Below are positions 1-8,560 of a DNA stretch of 32,678 nucleotides, one piece after another. The position numbers were made by a program, and so were the translations under genes. The notes below the pieces were generated by a model. The model worked only from the letters and a program-made list of their open reading frames with translations. It had not been told where the DNA came from and did not search any database. Source of the DNA: an uncultured Alphaproteobacteria bacterium (GTDB taxonomy: Bacteria > Pseudomonadota > Alphaproteobacteria > RF32 > CAG-239); the NCBI GenBank assembly GCA_934254925.1, contig CAKQMD010000018.1, positions 1 to 32,678 on the forward strand. The letters are read 5' to 3'. Each line of letters opens with the position of its first letter. The first letter of the stretch is position 1.

Positions 1-3000
1 ACAAGACGCATAATATTCAATATGAGTCCCGGAAGCGGTGATTTCAACGCAACTGTCCGTTCCTTCCGCCGGTTCCAGCGGATCGGGATCGGTACGGGTT
101 ATCTCCGAACCGTCAGGGTTGATTTCAACGTATTCGTTATCGCCTTTCTTCTTACAGGTAAACTGATTCTTGTTACAAATGCATTGTTTATAGCGTTTGG
201 CCTCGCCGCTCAGCTGACAATAGTCGTTTTCGCTGGTATTGTATTTGTCGCTATACCCGGCGCCGCCGCCAACACCTTCATCCGTGCCGTCGCACAAATA
301 TTTATACGGACCGTAAATGCCGGGCGCCGTCGAACCGGAACCGCCGCTGCAGATACAAGACTTGTATTTGTTGGTGAGCACTTCCTTGCCGCCGACATAT
401 GTGCTTTCCAGGCAAATCAGCGTTGATTCTTCTCCGGAAGCAATGCTCGGCTTTTGCAGCTTGTTGGCGCCGCTGCTTTCGCAAGTTTGGCTGAAGTCGG
501 AATTGCAGCGGCAGGCGCGATACCAGACTTCGCCGCTTTGCGGATCTTTACAGAAATCCGTCACGCTACCGGTGCCGTCCTCGCCGGTATTGTTGCCTTC
601 CCAACCATTGCCGCCGCATTTGAAGCGATAATAAGTTCCGCAGGCGCATTCGGAATACAGCGGCGTCGCAGTGGTGCCGTCGGCATTGAGGGCGACGCAT
701 TTCTTTGAGGCGTCGGCCGGTGCCTGCAGACCGGGATTGCTCTCGTCTTTACAGGTATTGTTATAAATTTCCTCATCGCAAGCGCAACTGGCATAAAGCT
801 TTTCGGCCCCTTCCGCCACCAGGCAATATTTTCCTTCTTTCTTCAAACCGTTGGCCGCGCAGTTGTAGCGATATTCATCACTGCAGTCGCAGGCGCTGTA
901 CAACGTAGTTCCGGCTTCGGCGGCGCCGGTAGAGGCGTTATAGGTATAAGGCGTACAGGAAGTGGTGTTCCCCGGGATGACGCCCTGATTGTCCCCGCTC
1001 TTCTCACAGGTGTAACGGTATTGCGTTTCGTCACAGGTACAGCTGGAATAAACCGTGGGGCCCATGCTGCCGTTTTCCAAAGTCGGCGTGCAGGGCGTGC
1101 CCTTGGTATTGTTGGCGCCGGGGCAACTGATGTAATTGGCCGGGCATTTGCATTGGCGATAAAGCTTATTGCCTTTGTCATCAATGCAGACATCGTTATT
1201 TATGCCGTCTTGGTTAATGCCGTTACAGCTGAACTGGTAGCCTTTGGAGCGGCATTCGGAATTGTCTTCGCAGACGGCGTATTTGATGACGCCTTCCGAA
1301 CTCAAGCAACTGCCGCCGCTGCCAACTTGAGACTTGTTGCACTCTTTATAATACAGTTCCTGGTCATACGAACATTCGCTGCCGGTTTTACACTGGCTAT
1401 AGACGGTTTTGCCGTTTTCGGTACAGGATTCGGCGCCTTCGGCCATGTTGTCAGCCCCGCCGCAATCCGTCCAGGAAGCGGGACAATGGCATTTGTAATA
1501 TATTTTATTGTCACTGCCGACGCAGGGATCATAAGATGTTTGATTGACATTACAGGCGGCTACGTGCTCTTCCGTACAAGACGCCGCCGGTTTTTGGCAT
1601 TGGCTGTAATAGTTGACGCCATTCAAAACGCAGGCCTGGCCGACGCCAACCTCGCCGTCGGCGCAGACTTTGTCATAGCCGGAAGCGCAGACGCACTTTT
1701 CAAACAAGGTTTCGCCGGTAACCTGGCTGGTGCAAGGATTGACACCGATTTGCAGATCGCCGCGGCAGGTCAAGTTTTCGCCTTTGACACAGGTACCTTT
1801 GAAGACGCAGTTTTTGTAGTAATACTGGCCTTTGAGCAGGCAGGGTTCGCCCTCGCCAACTTTGTCGCCGCTGCAGAGGTTGCTGTATTCCGGTTCGCAT
1901 TGACAGCTCTTATAAGCCACGACTTTTCCGGTGTCATCCATACAAGGATCAACGCCGACCTGGTGGTTGCCGTTGCACTGCTCGGTATGCTGCCAGGTAC
2001 AAGGAGACTTGACGCATTGCCAATATTTGCCGCCGCAACCGTCGGAAATGGTAACACCGGTGGGCGTAACGCCGCCCGGGCAGCCCCAATAGTTGTCTGC
2101 CCAGCCTTCAGGTTTTTCGACCTTATTGCATTTGCAGTTGCGGTATTTCTTGACGCCGTTGACTTCGCAAAATTCGCCTTCGCCTTCCTCATTGGGGCCG
2201 TCGCAGGTTTTGTTGAAGTCATCCGTACAAGCGCAATAGATAAAGTGCGAGGTAACTTTGATACTGTTGCCGAAGTCGTCGGTCTTGGCACCGACCAGCG
2301 GGGTTTCGCGGTCTTGTCCGGCAAATTCTCCGGTCAGTTTCTGCTGGCAGCTGCCGCCGGAAAGGATGCCGGCGCAGTTGAGGCGATGCCACTTATAAGA
2401 CGGGTGGCAATTACATTCGCGGTAGTGCTTTTTGCCGTTGATCACGACATAGCCGCCGCTCAGAGAGTTTTTAATCGAACAATTGGTTTCGGTAAACTGA
2501 TATTTGGAGGCATCAAAATAGCAGTTGTATTTACGTTGGTAGTAATCCGGCGTTTCACAAACGCGGGCAATGGCTCCGGGACCGTATTTGCTCTTGCATT
2601 CGGTCTCGGTAGACACGACGTAAGTGGTCATTCCGGTCAAAGGAATCCGCTTGCCGTCGCTGTCCAGACTATCACTGGTCGGCTGGCCGCAGATATCCAT
2701 CTCGCTGTTGACCTTACATTGTTGAAACAGTTTGGTCGACGTCGGTTTGCCGGAGCTGCCGATCTGATAGCAGAATTTGGCGTCTTCACCGGTTCCGGTC
2801 GGTTCGACGTAAGGATATTTACATTCCGTAGCATAAGTCGTCGTATCGCATAGGCAGTCATAAGCCGTTTGAACGGTGCCGTCATTACCGGTTGCGGAAC
2901 AGGCATAAGTCGAAGCACGGGCCGCGCTTCCGAGTTTTGCCTGGCAGGCCGCATCGCGCTGAGCTTCGGTATCCAGCCCCGCTGCCATGATATAATTGGC

Positions 3001-4833
3001 GGTTGTACAAGCCTGCTGCGTGCATTGAGAATAATAGGTGTTGCCGTTCATGGTACAGAATTTGTCACTGTTGGGCATTGAGTTATGCTCGTTGGAGCAG
3101 ACTTCCCAGTCGTTGGGACAATAGCATTTGTTGAAGGCAATATGGCTGTTGGAACATTTATTCCACTGAGCCTCTATGCCGTGTTCGTTCTGACAGGTGA
3201 CCTTGTCATCCACCAGTTCACCCTCGCCGTTGTTGGAGCCCAAAGCCGTACACAGCGGCAGACATTCCTGGTACATATTGCTGTCTGGCTGCAGGTTGCA
3301 GACATAACCGCTGGCTTCCGCCGGCAAGCCGTCGGCCGTGGTTTTGCAGGCTTTGTAAGCGCCGTTGACATCGTCTTCCGTTGCGCCGGCCTTATAAAAA
3401 CTCGGCGGGCAGTCGCAGTACCATTTGCGTTGCGAATCGCCGTCACTTTCCAAACAGCTGATGGGGTTCACACCGGGGACGCCGTTGGCACGACAATCCG
3501 CACTGGTATAAAACAGCGGACGATCCGATGGACATTTGACGGCATAGCTTTGGTATTTGACTTCGCCGTCATAACGGCAGGCTTCGCCGACGCCAAGCAA
3601 TTCCACGCCGGGTTGGCAATAGTCTTTTCCGTCAGGATTCTGGCAGTTCAGCTCCAAAAACTCCGCCATGCTATGGTAATCCGCCGGACAGTTACACTCA
3701 TAAGAAGGTGAGGCAGAACCGTTGGAGAGATAACACTCTGTCGTTCCGGCCTGGCGACCGCCGACGTCCGGACACATGGTCGAATCGCTGACGACAGGCT
3801 GATCCACCGAACTGACGCGGCATTGTTTTTCGCAGCTTTCGTATTTGATTTTATCAATGCCGGAGCCTTCCAAAGCGCAGGCCGTGCCGACGGCAACCAT
3901 GCCGTCTCCGCAGGTGCCGGCCAAATGCCAGCTCGAAGGACAGCTGCAGATATGTCTGACGTCATTAACGCCGGTATTGTTGTATTCATAACATTTGTCG
4001 GTCTGCGTAATCTCGTCGCCGATGGAGCAGATGTAATTGCTGGGATGCACGACTTTACCGGTATAACCACAGCCTTCCACCAAAGATTTATATTTGCGGA
4101 CGCCGTTGTCATAAGTGCAGACAGGTCCGAGGCCGACATACTGCGACTTGTTGTTCTCGCTTAAGGACGAACACAAAGGCTTGTCGCTGCCGTCTGCGGT
4201 TTCTACGCAATAGCCCGACTTTTCCATCAATTCGGCATAAGTGGAAAAACCGTCGCAATTACAGAGATATTTGGGTTGTCCGGTGCCGGTCAAGTCCTTT
4301 TTGTAGCATAGGATCGGCGTGCCGCCGTTTTCACAGCCGTCAATCGTATCCGCCAGAGTCAAAGACGCGTCTTCGGGACAAGCGACGGCAAAAGCCTCGT
4401 AACGATACAGATTGGCGCTGCCTCCGGCCAAAGCGGCATCAACCTTACACGGCGTTCCTTTACCGACCGTCTTATTGCGGCATTCTTCCATTGAGGCATA
4501 GGTTTTTCCGGCACCGATCAGCGAGTTCTGGTTGGCAGAACAATATTCGGCAACCGTCTGCCAGCCGTCACGGCATTGGCACTGAATTTGCAGTTCGCCA
4601 TTTAAATCGCAGCGATTGCCGCGATCAACGGCTCCGTATGACGTGGCACAATTGCCGGTATCGGCCGGAACGGCCACGTCCGTCGCAGCATTACAGCTAA
4701 TGACGCAGAGATCGGCCCTGGCCTTGTCATCGGCGGTGCCGTCATATTTGCACCAACTGCCGGAAAGTTTGGCCTCGCTGCCTTTCTCGCTTTCGCATTG
4801 CTCTTGGGTCATATAATTTCCGGGACAGCCGCA
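1..4833 (-). repeat. Degenerate protein repeat region built on a CxC unit
   Basis: This part of the giant gene encodes residues 1174-2784. A degenerate unit recurs: an aromatic residue (Tyr or Phe), two variable residues, Cys-x-Cys, four to nine residues, often another Cys, then a Gly-rich stretch and a Cys before the next unit. Examples are YYKCHCPASWTDC, LYRQCKCPANYISC, LYSACDCSDEYRYNC and RYKQCICNKNQFTC. I count 22 CxC motifs. They become closer together and more regular toward the left edge of the window, so the array probably continues beyond it. The repeats are conserved as protein pattern rather than as DNA. Confidence 0.8.
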
Positions 4834-7800
4834 TTGCCAATAAGCGTAAGAGGCATTGGCCGTTTCCTGATCAGTAAAGCAAAGGTTGCCGGAAGAGGTG
4901 TTGTCAACAATCATGCAATCGCTGCCGCCCTTTGCTCCAAGACCGACATAATCGGTTGAGCAAGAATCTTCATCGGTTAATGTCCAGAAACCAGAATCGT
5001 ATTTAAAATTACAGCATTTAACCGCATTTTCGTTGCACTCAATCACGGTATTATTTGTTCCGGCGCAACGATAGCCGGTTTGTTTCATTGGCGTTCCTTG
5101 GGCGCAAGTGCCGTTTATATTGGTAATGAAATGATTGCTGTCGGTTATACAGCCGCTTGTATCTATCTTCCCTGAAGCGTCAAAAGGACAGCAACGGGTC
5201 GTCTTTGCTTCGGCACAATCAGAAACTTTATTGCCGGAGGAATCGGTGCAATAATAGGTTGACGTTGCATTATTAATCTTACAGAACTCATAATCAGCAT
5301 CATAGTTACTTGTTGCATCTATTTTTTGATCTTCCCAACTTCCGTTCACAAGGCCGTAAAAATGAATTCTGCAGGCGTCTCCTCCACGAAGAGTATCACA
5401 TAAATCGACCTCACCAGTGCTCACACAGTTTCCTTTTCCCATGCACGCGGGAATTTTGTCAATAAAATAAACATCACAGGGAATATTTCCGGTATCGCTG
5501 TCTAAGGTATCATGGGCAGTAAAGAAAACATTATTGATGCAGTTATCCAACACCTGACGATAAGTAAAACTTCTGTCATCCTGACAATGTCTTTCCGTAG
5601 GACAATTGGGCTGCCCTTTCCCGCCACAGTATATTTCCTTGTCTTGAGGATAACAACTATCAATATCCACAGGATTCCCACGGTCATCATATAAGACATC
5701 TGTATAACATAGCTCGGTGGCGTTCCAAATATCATATCTTACTTCCGTCATCCAATAACGATAATCATGCATGCTGCCGTCATCAAGCAGGCAATAAGCG
5801 TTCATCAAACTCTGTTTGACGGGATTTCGGCCGGAATCAACCAAAATTCCCTTTTTGGCATTGGAAGAAGCGGTTTCATCATCAAAAAATCTTTGACAAC
5901 CATTCAATGTTGAAATACTCGTCTGAGGGATCTCCGTCATTCCCGAGGATTGAGACGAACTACCATTCTGCTCCAAATAACAGGAGGAACGGTCGCTGAC
6001 ATAAGCCGGAGACTGCGCGGTATCATCTTCAGGATCTTGTTGGCCTTCGCATTTGGGGAAGCAGAACTGATAGCGTTTTGTCCCATCCTTGCCGGTACAG
6101 GTGTGGCCGCCGGGAATGCCTTCTTTGTCGGTAAATTTGTTTTTGCAGTCAAACTCCGAAATATATCCCTCAGGACAGTCACAAGTATAATAAAGGTCAT
6201 ATTCCTTCAGCTGCCAACTGTCGCCGGAGTTCTCCAAGGCATGGCCGCCCGACAGCCCCGTTTGTGCAATGCAGTAATGGGCAAGCTTATCATTTTGGCC
6301 AACAAGAGAACATTGATTTTCATTAAACTGCACTACATGAGTATAGCCTGCCGCTATAAGTTCCATTTGGTCATCGGTCGGGCAGCGTTCAATGCAATGC
6401 GTCATCAAAATCTTTTCATCGGCAATCGCGGCAGAAGTTCCGTCATTGTTGATTTTGGTTTGGGCATTCCAGTTACAATAAGGCGTTGCAGCCAGCCCCA
6501 AAGACAAGGAAAACGGGAGCTCACCTTCACTGCAGGTTGTCACACTTTGCGTATAAACATCGGGGTCACAGGCGTAGACCGTCCTGGTATCGGCGATTTT
6601 GGGCCGGAAACCGTCATAGCCGGCGGGAATAACGCATGTATTAACCTCCGTAAGGTAAGTCAAATCTTTCGGACTTGACGTCGGCGATATGCCGCCGCTG
6701 GCCGTGGTGATCATTTCATTATCCTGGCACATCGGATAAATGCAGTTGGCACTGTATTTGACCTTTACCGGTGTTACCAATTCCTGTTCCAGATAAGCGG
6801 CGGAGCTCCCCTTATAAGCGGGGATCTTGCCGTTTTTATTGCCGTCATAATCAATTAATTGGCCTTGGGCGTCGACTTGAGCGTTTTCGGCCAAGCAGAC
6901 TTCGTTTTGCTTATAATCGCCGCAACCGCCGCTGTTATTTTTGAATTCGCTGCCGCACAAACACGGTTTGGTGTATTTGGTCACGTTGCCTTCAACATAA
7001 CTGCAGGCACCGATATAAGCGCCATTATAGTTTGCAGCGCAAAGCGTGCCGGCGGCATCATCCTTCTGCGCCAGTTGGGTAATGCGGTCACAGGCCTGAT
7101 AATTGCAGTGAAAATTCAGCGCTCCGTCTTTTATGCAGCGCGCGGTATAATTTTTGGCCGGATCCAGTGAAATTCCTTGTTTTTCCGCCGTGCACATGTC
7201 TTTGTCCGTGCCGAGCAGACCGGCCGAAGCCAAATCCATCGGGCAAGCGCTTTGACAAACTGCCTCATAAGCCGCCGGCGTCCCCGAAGTTCCCGCCGTT
7301 TTGAGGCAGTAGCCGGCTTGCGGATCATCAAACAGCGAATCGACGGCACAAGTCAGTCCCGAAACGCTTTCATCACTCATCAGAATCGTATCTCCCGAAG
7401 CTGTCACCGTTGCGCAAGTCTTATAATTGCAATAATATTTTGGCGCTCCGTCCAAAAGGCAATAGTTGAGATTGGCGTTTTCAAGGCTGTAATTATTGCC
7501 GCTACAGGCAGTGTTTTTGGAAGGATCGGTCAAATCGGCGTCATGAAAGAAGTCATCCCCGATGCCGCTGAAGCTCGGACAGGCCTCAATATTGGGGCAA
7601 TAAAAACTGACGCTGCCGCCATTATCCGAACAATACCCCGGAGAGGAACCGTCTATGCATCTATTGTTGGAAAGATTGTTTAAATCCGCAGGCTGCGTGC
7701 TTTTTCCGTCACAAGGGGGCAGAAGGCAGACGCGGAAATGCCTGTCGCCGGCTTCGTTGATACATTCGCTTTGGGCATTGGTGCTTCCTCCAAGGTCATT

Positions 7801-8352
7801 ACACAAATCAAGGAAAGCTGTATCGCCGCTGCCATCTTTGTTTTGGGAAACCAGTTTCGGCGCAATACTGCCGCAACTTACGTAGTTGCAGTATTGTCCC
7901 GTTGTTCCGGCGCTTCCGTTCTGACGGCAAATGTTAACCGTTTCGTCGATCAGAGAATAGCGTAAGGTGGCGGCAGAACAACTCCGCCCGTCCGTCACAG
8001 TCAAGAGGCCGTCGCAGGAGGTATAACAATCGGCCTCGCATTTGTCGGCACAGGTATTGCTGCCGCTTTTGCAAATACAATTATATTTTGTAGTTCCGTT
8101 TTCCGTACAGGCGACGGCTTCGGCCAATGATCCCTTCAAAGCCGTACATTCTGAAGCCGAGGCAACGGCATCCGGCAAACAGACGGTTTCTGTTGCCGTT
8201 GAGGTATGGCTGTTGTCACTATCAGCACCGCTGCTTCTTGTGGCACTGTAGGTAAAATCGGTAAATTCGATCGGAGTTACGGCGGCATATGCCAGATTGG
8301 CCGCAATCACCGAGACAACCAGATATAATGCGTAGTTCTTTAATTTGGGCAT
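1..8352 (-). CDS. Giant cysteine-rich secreted protein, 3' end outside the window
   Basis: The frame begins with ATG at 8352-8350 and stays open for 2784 codons to base 1, so the protein is longer than 2784 residues. Residues 1-23 look like a signal peptide: basic start (Lys3, Lys5), hydrophobic core at about 7-20, and an AYA cleavage site before Ala24. The mature part has about 226 Cys counted by eye (8%), with many Gly, Asn, Asp, Tyr and Thr, and no other obvious membrane segment. Residues 24-700 carry a CNYxxC motif three times (155-160, 308-313, 416-421). A YxxCxC motif appears at 724-726 and then 22 times between 1174 and 2784. Two CC pairs sit at 1054-1055 and 1113-1114. The protein is probably exported by Sec and heavily disulfide-bonded at the surface or outside the cell; that is inference. 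I recognise no catalytic domain or named family. The ribosome-binding site is weak (AGG about 11 bases before ATG). Confidence 0.93.
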   Translation of the reverse strand, partial: MPKLKNYALYLVVSVIAANLAYAAVTPIEFTDFTYSATRSSGADSDNSHTSTATETVCLPDAVASASECTALKGSLAEAVACTENGTTKYNCICKSGSNTCADKCEADCYTSCDGLLTVTDGRSCSAATLRYSLIDETVNICRQNGSAGTTGQYCNYVSCGSIAPKLVSQNKDGSGDTAFLDLCNDLGGSTNAQSECINEAGDRHFRVCLLPPCDGKSTQPADLNNLSNNRCIDGSSPGYCSDNGGSVSFYCPNIEACPSFSGIGDDFFHDADLTDPSKNTACSGNNYSLENANLNYCLLDGAPKYYCNYKTCATVTASGDTILMSDESVSGLTCAVDSLFDDPQAGYCLKTAGTSGTPAAYEAVCQSACPMDLASAGLLGTDKDMCTAEKQGISLDPAKNYTARCIKDGALNFHCNYQACDRITQLAQKDDAAGTLCAANYNGAYIGACSYVEGNVTKYTKPCLCGSEFKNNSGGCGDYKQNEVCLAENAQVDAQGQLIDYDGNKNGKIPAYKGSSAAYLEQELVTPVKVKYSANCIYPMCQDNEMITTASGGISPTSSPKDLTYLTEVNTCVIPAGYDGFRPKIADTRTVYACDPDVYTQSVTTCSEGELPFSLSLGLAATPYCNWNAQTKINNDGTSAAIADEKILMTHCIERCPTDDQMELIAAGYTHVVQFNENQCSLVGQNDKLAHYCIAQTGLSGGHALENSGDSWQLKEYDLYYTCDCPEGYISEFDCKNKFTDKEGIPGGHTCTGKDGTKRYQFCFPKCEGQQDPEDDTAQSPAYVSDRSSCYLEQNGSSSQSSGMTEIPQTSISTLNGCQRFFDDETASSNAKKGILVDSGRNPVKQSLMNAYCLLDDGSMHDYRYWMTEVRYDIWNATELCYTDVLYDDRGNPVDIDSCYPQDKEIYCGGKGQPNCPTERHCQDDRSFTYRQVLDNCINNVFFTAHDTLDSDTGNIPCDVYFIDKIPACMGKGNCVSTGEVDLCDTLRGGDACRIHFYGLVNGSWEDQKIDATSNYDADYEFCKINNATSTYYCTDSSGNKVSDCAEAKTTRCCPFDASGKIDTSGCITDSNHFITNINGTCAQGTPMKQTGYRCAGTNNTVIECNENAVKCCNFKYDSGFWTLTDEDSCSTDYVGLGAKGGSDCMIVDNTSSGNLCFTDQETANASYAYWQCGCPGNYMTQEQCESEKGSEAKLSGSWCKYDGTADDKARADLCVISCNAATDVAVPADTGNCATSYGAVDRGNRCDLNGELQIQCQCRDGWQTVAEYCSANQNSLIGAGKTYASMEECRNKTVGKGTPCKVDAALAGGSANLYRYEAFAVACPEDASLTLADTIDGCENGGTPILCYKKDLTGTGQPKYLCNCDGFSTYAELMEKSGYCVETADGSDKPLCSSLSENNKSQYVGLGPVCTYDNGVRKYKSLVEGCGYTGKVVHPSNYICSIGDEITQTDKCYEYNNTGVNDVRHICSCPSSWHLAGTCGDGMVAVGTACALEGSGIDKIKYESCEKQCRVSSVDQPVVSDSTMCPDVGGRQAGTTECYLSNGSASPSYECNCPADYHSMAEFLELNCQNPDGKDYCQPGVELLGVGEACRYDGEVKYQSYAVKCPSDRPLFYTSADCRANGVPGVNPISCLESDGDSQRKWYCDCPPSFYKAGATEDDVNGAYKACKTTADGLPAEASGYVCNLQPDSNMYQECLPLCTALGSNNGEGELVDDKVTCQNEHGIEAQWNKCSNSHIAFNKCYCPNDWEVCSNEHNSMPNSDKFCTMNGNTYYSQCTQQACTTANYIMAAGLDTEAQRDAACQAKLGSAARASTYACSATGNDGTVQTAYDCLCDTTTYATECKYPYVEPTGTGEDAKFCYQIGSSGKPTSTKLFQQCKVNSEMDICGQPTSDSLDSDGKRIPLTGMTTYVVSTETECKSKYGPGAIARVCETPDYYQRKYNCYFDASKYQFTETNCSIKNSLSGGYVVINGKKHYRECNCHPSYKWHRLNCAGILSGGSCQQKLTGEFAGQDRETPLVGAKTDDFGNSIKVTSHFIYCACTDDFNKTCDGPNEEGEGEFCEVNGVKKYRNCKCNKVEKPEGWADNYWGCPGGVTPTGVTISDGCGGKYWQCVKSPCTWQHTEQCNGNHQVGVDPCMDDTGKVVAYKSCQCEPEYSNLCSGDKVGEGEPCLLKGQYYYKNCVFKGTCVKGENLTCRGDLQIGVNPCTSQVTGETLFEKCVCASGYDKVCADGEVGVGQACVLNGVNYYSQCQKPAASCTEEHVAACNVNQTSYDPCVGSDNKIYYKCHCPASWTDCGGADNMAEGAESCTENGKTVYSQCKTGSECSYDQELYYKECNKSQVGSGGSCLSSEGVIKYAVCEDNSECRSKGYQFSCNGINQDGINNDVCIDDKGNKLYRQCKCPANYISCPGANNTKGTPCTPTLENGSMGPTVYSSCTCDETQYRYTCEKSGDNQGVIPGNTTSCTPYTYNASTGAAEAGTTLYSACDCSDEYRYNCAANGLKKEGKYCLVAEGAEKLYASCACDEEIYNNTCKDESNPGLQAPADASKKCVALNADGTTATPLYSECACGTYYRFKCGGNGWEGNNTGEDGTGSVTDFCKDPQSGEVWYRACRCNSDFSQTCESSGANKLQKPSIASGEESTLICLESTYVGGKEVLTNKYKSCICSGGSGSTAPGIYGPYKYLCDGTDEGVGGGAGYSDKYNTSENDYCQLSGEAKRYKQCICNKNQFTCKKKGDNEYVEINPDGSEITRTDPDPLEPAEGTDSCVEITASGTHIEYYASC
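4900..5960. other. A+T-rich island inside the giant gene
   Basis: This covers about residues 797-1150 of the giant protein. A hand count of 5281-5700 gives 174 G+C in 420 bases (41%). Sample lines from 1-4800 mostly fall between 45 and 63%. Codons shift to TAT, GAT, AAT and TGT, the CxC unit is absent, and two adjacent Cys-Cys pairs appear. The boundaries are approximate. The reading frame is intact throughout. Confidence 0.6.
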
Positions 8353-8416
8353 TGAGGTACCTGTGTTCTATCTATAATTTATTTGCATGCTAGGATTACA
8401 ATAAATATTTTCTTGC

Positions 8417-8446
8417 ATTATAGCAATTTTTAAATGAACTAATCAA
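8417..8446 (-). promoter_or_regulatory. Promoter of the giant secreted-protein gene
   Basis: Read on the minus strand, a -35 hexamer TTGATT (8446-8441) is followed by an 18-base spacer and a consensus -10 TATAAT (8422-8417) preceded by an extended TGC. The predicted start of transcription is near 8410, giving a leader of about 58 bases before the ATG at 8352. It lies downstream of the efflux-operon terminator, so the gene is likely transcribed independently. Confidence 0.7.
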
Positions 8447-8494
8447 CAAATTTTTTCTATAAATTTTGTACAATAGTTATTTAGGTCTTTTTCC

Positions 8495-8521
8495 GTCCAA
8501 TTCAAGTCCGACATTGGACTT
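8495..8521. repeat. Competing inverted repeats upstream of the giant-gene promoter
   Basis: GTCCAAT (8495-8501) is repeated inverted as ATTGGAC (8513-8519). A second pair, AAGTCC (8504-8509) and GGACTT (8516-8521), shares bases with the first, so the two hairpins exclude each other. The element sits between the efflux terminator and the giant-gene promoter, about 50 bases upstream of the -35 box. It could be a protein-binding site; no function is shown. Confidence 0.4.
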
Positions 8522-8526
8522 ACTCC

Positions 8527-8554
8527 AAAAAAAACGCCGGAGAAAATCTCCGGC
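8527..8554 (-). terminator. Rho-independent terminator of the efflux operon
   Basis: On the minus strand, a perfect 8-base-pair stem GCCGGAGA/TCTCCGGC with a 3-base loop is followed, after one G, by eight T. It starts 7 bases after the RND pump stop codon. A run of T also lies on the plus-strand side, so it may work in both directions. Confidence 0.9.
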
Positions 8555-8560
8555 ATTTTT

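Noticed and set aside
1021..2853. A 610-codon open frame on the plus strand, rich in Ala, Val, Phe and Ile.
   Set aside because: It lies opposite the giant cysteine-rich gene in a region of G/C-ending codons; its product has no motif, no ribosome-binding site and no promoter, while the minus frame is open over 8.3 kb with a signal peptide and patterned Cys.
1..4833. Possible CRISPR array or DNA tandem repeat.
   Set aside because: The periodicity is at protein level only; no identical direct repeats with uniform spacers were seen.
3085..7965. Further plus-strand open frames (for example 3085-3711, 5950-6678, 7177-7683) that could pass for membrane proteins.
   Set aside because: All are antisense shadows of the giant gene with similar hydrophobic composition and no supporting signals.
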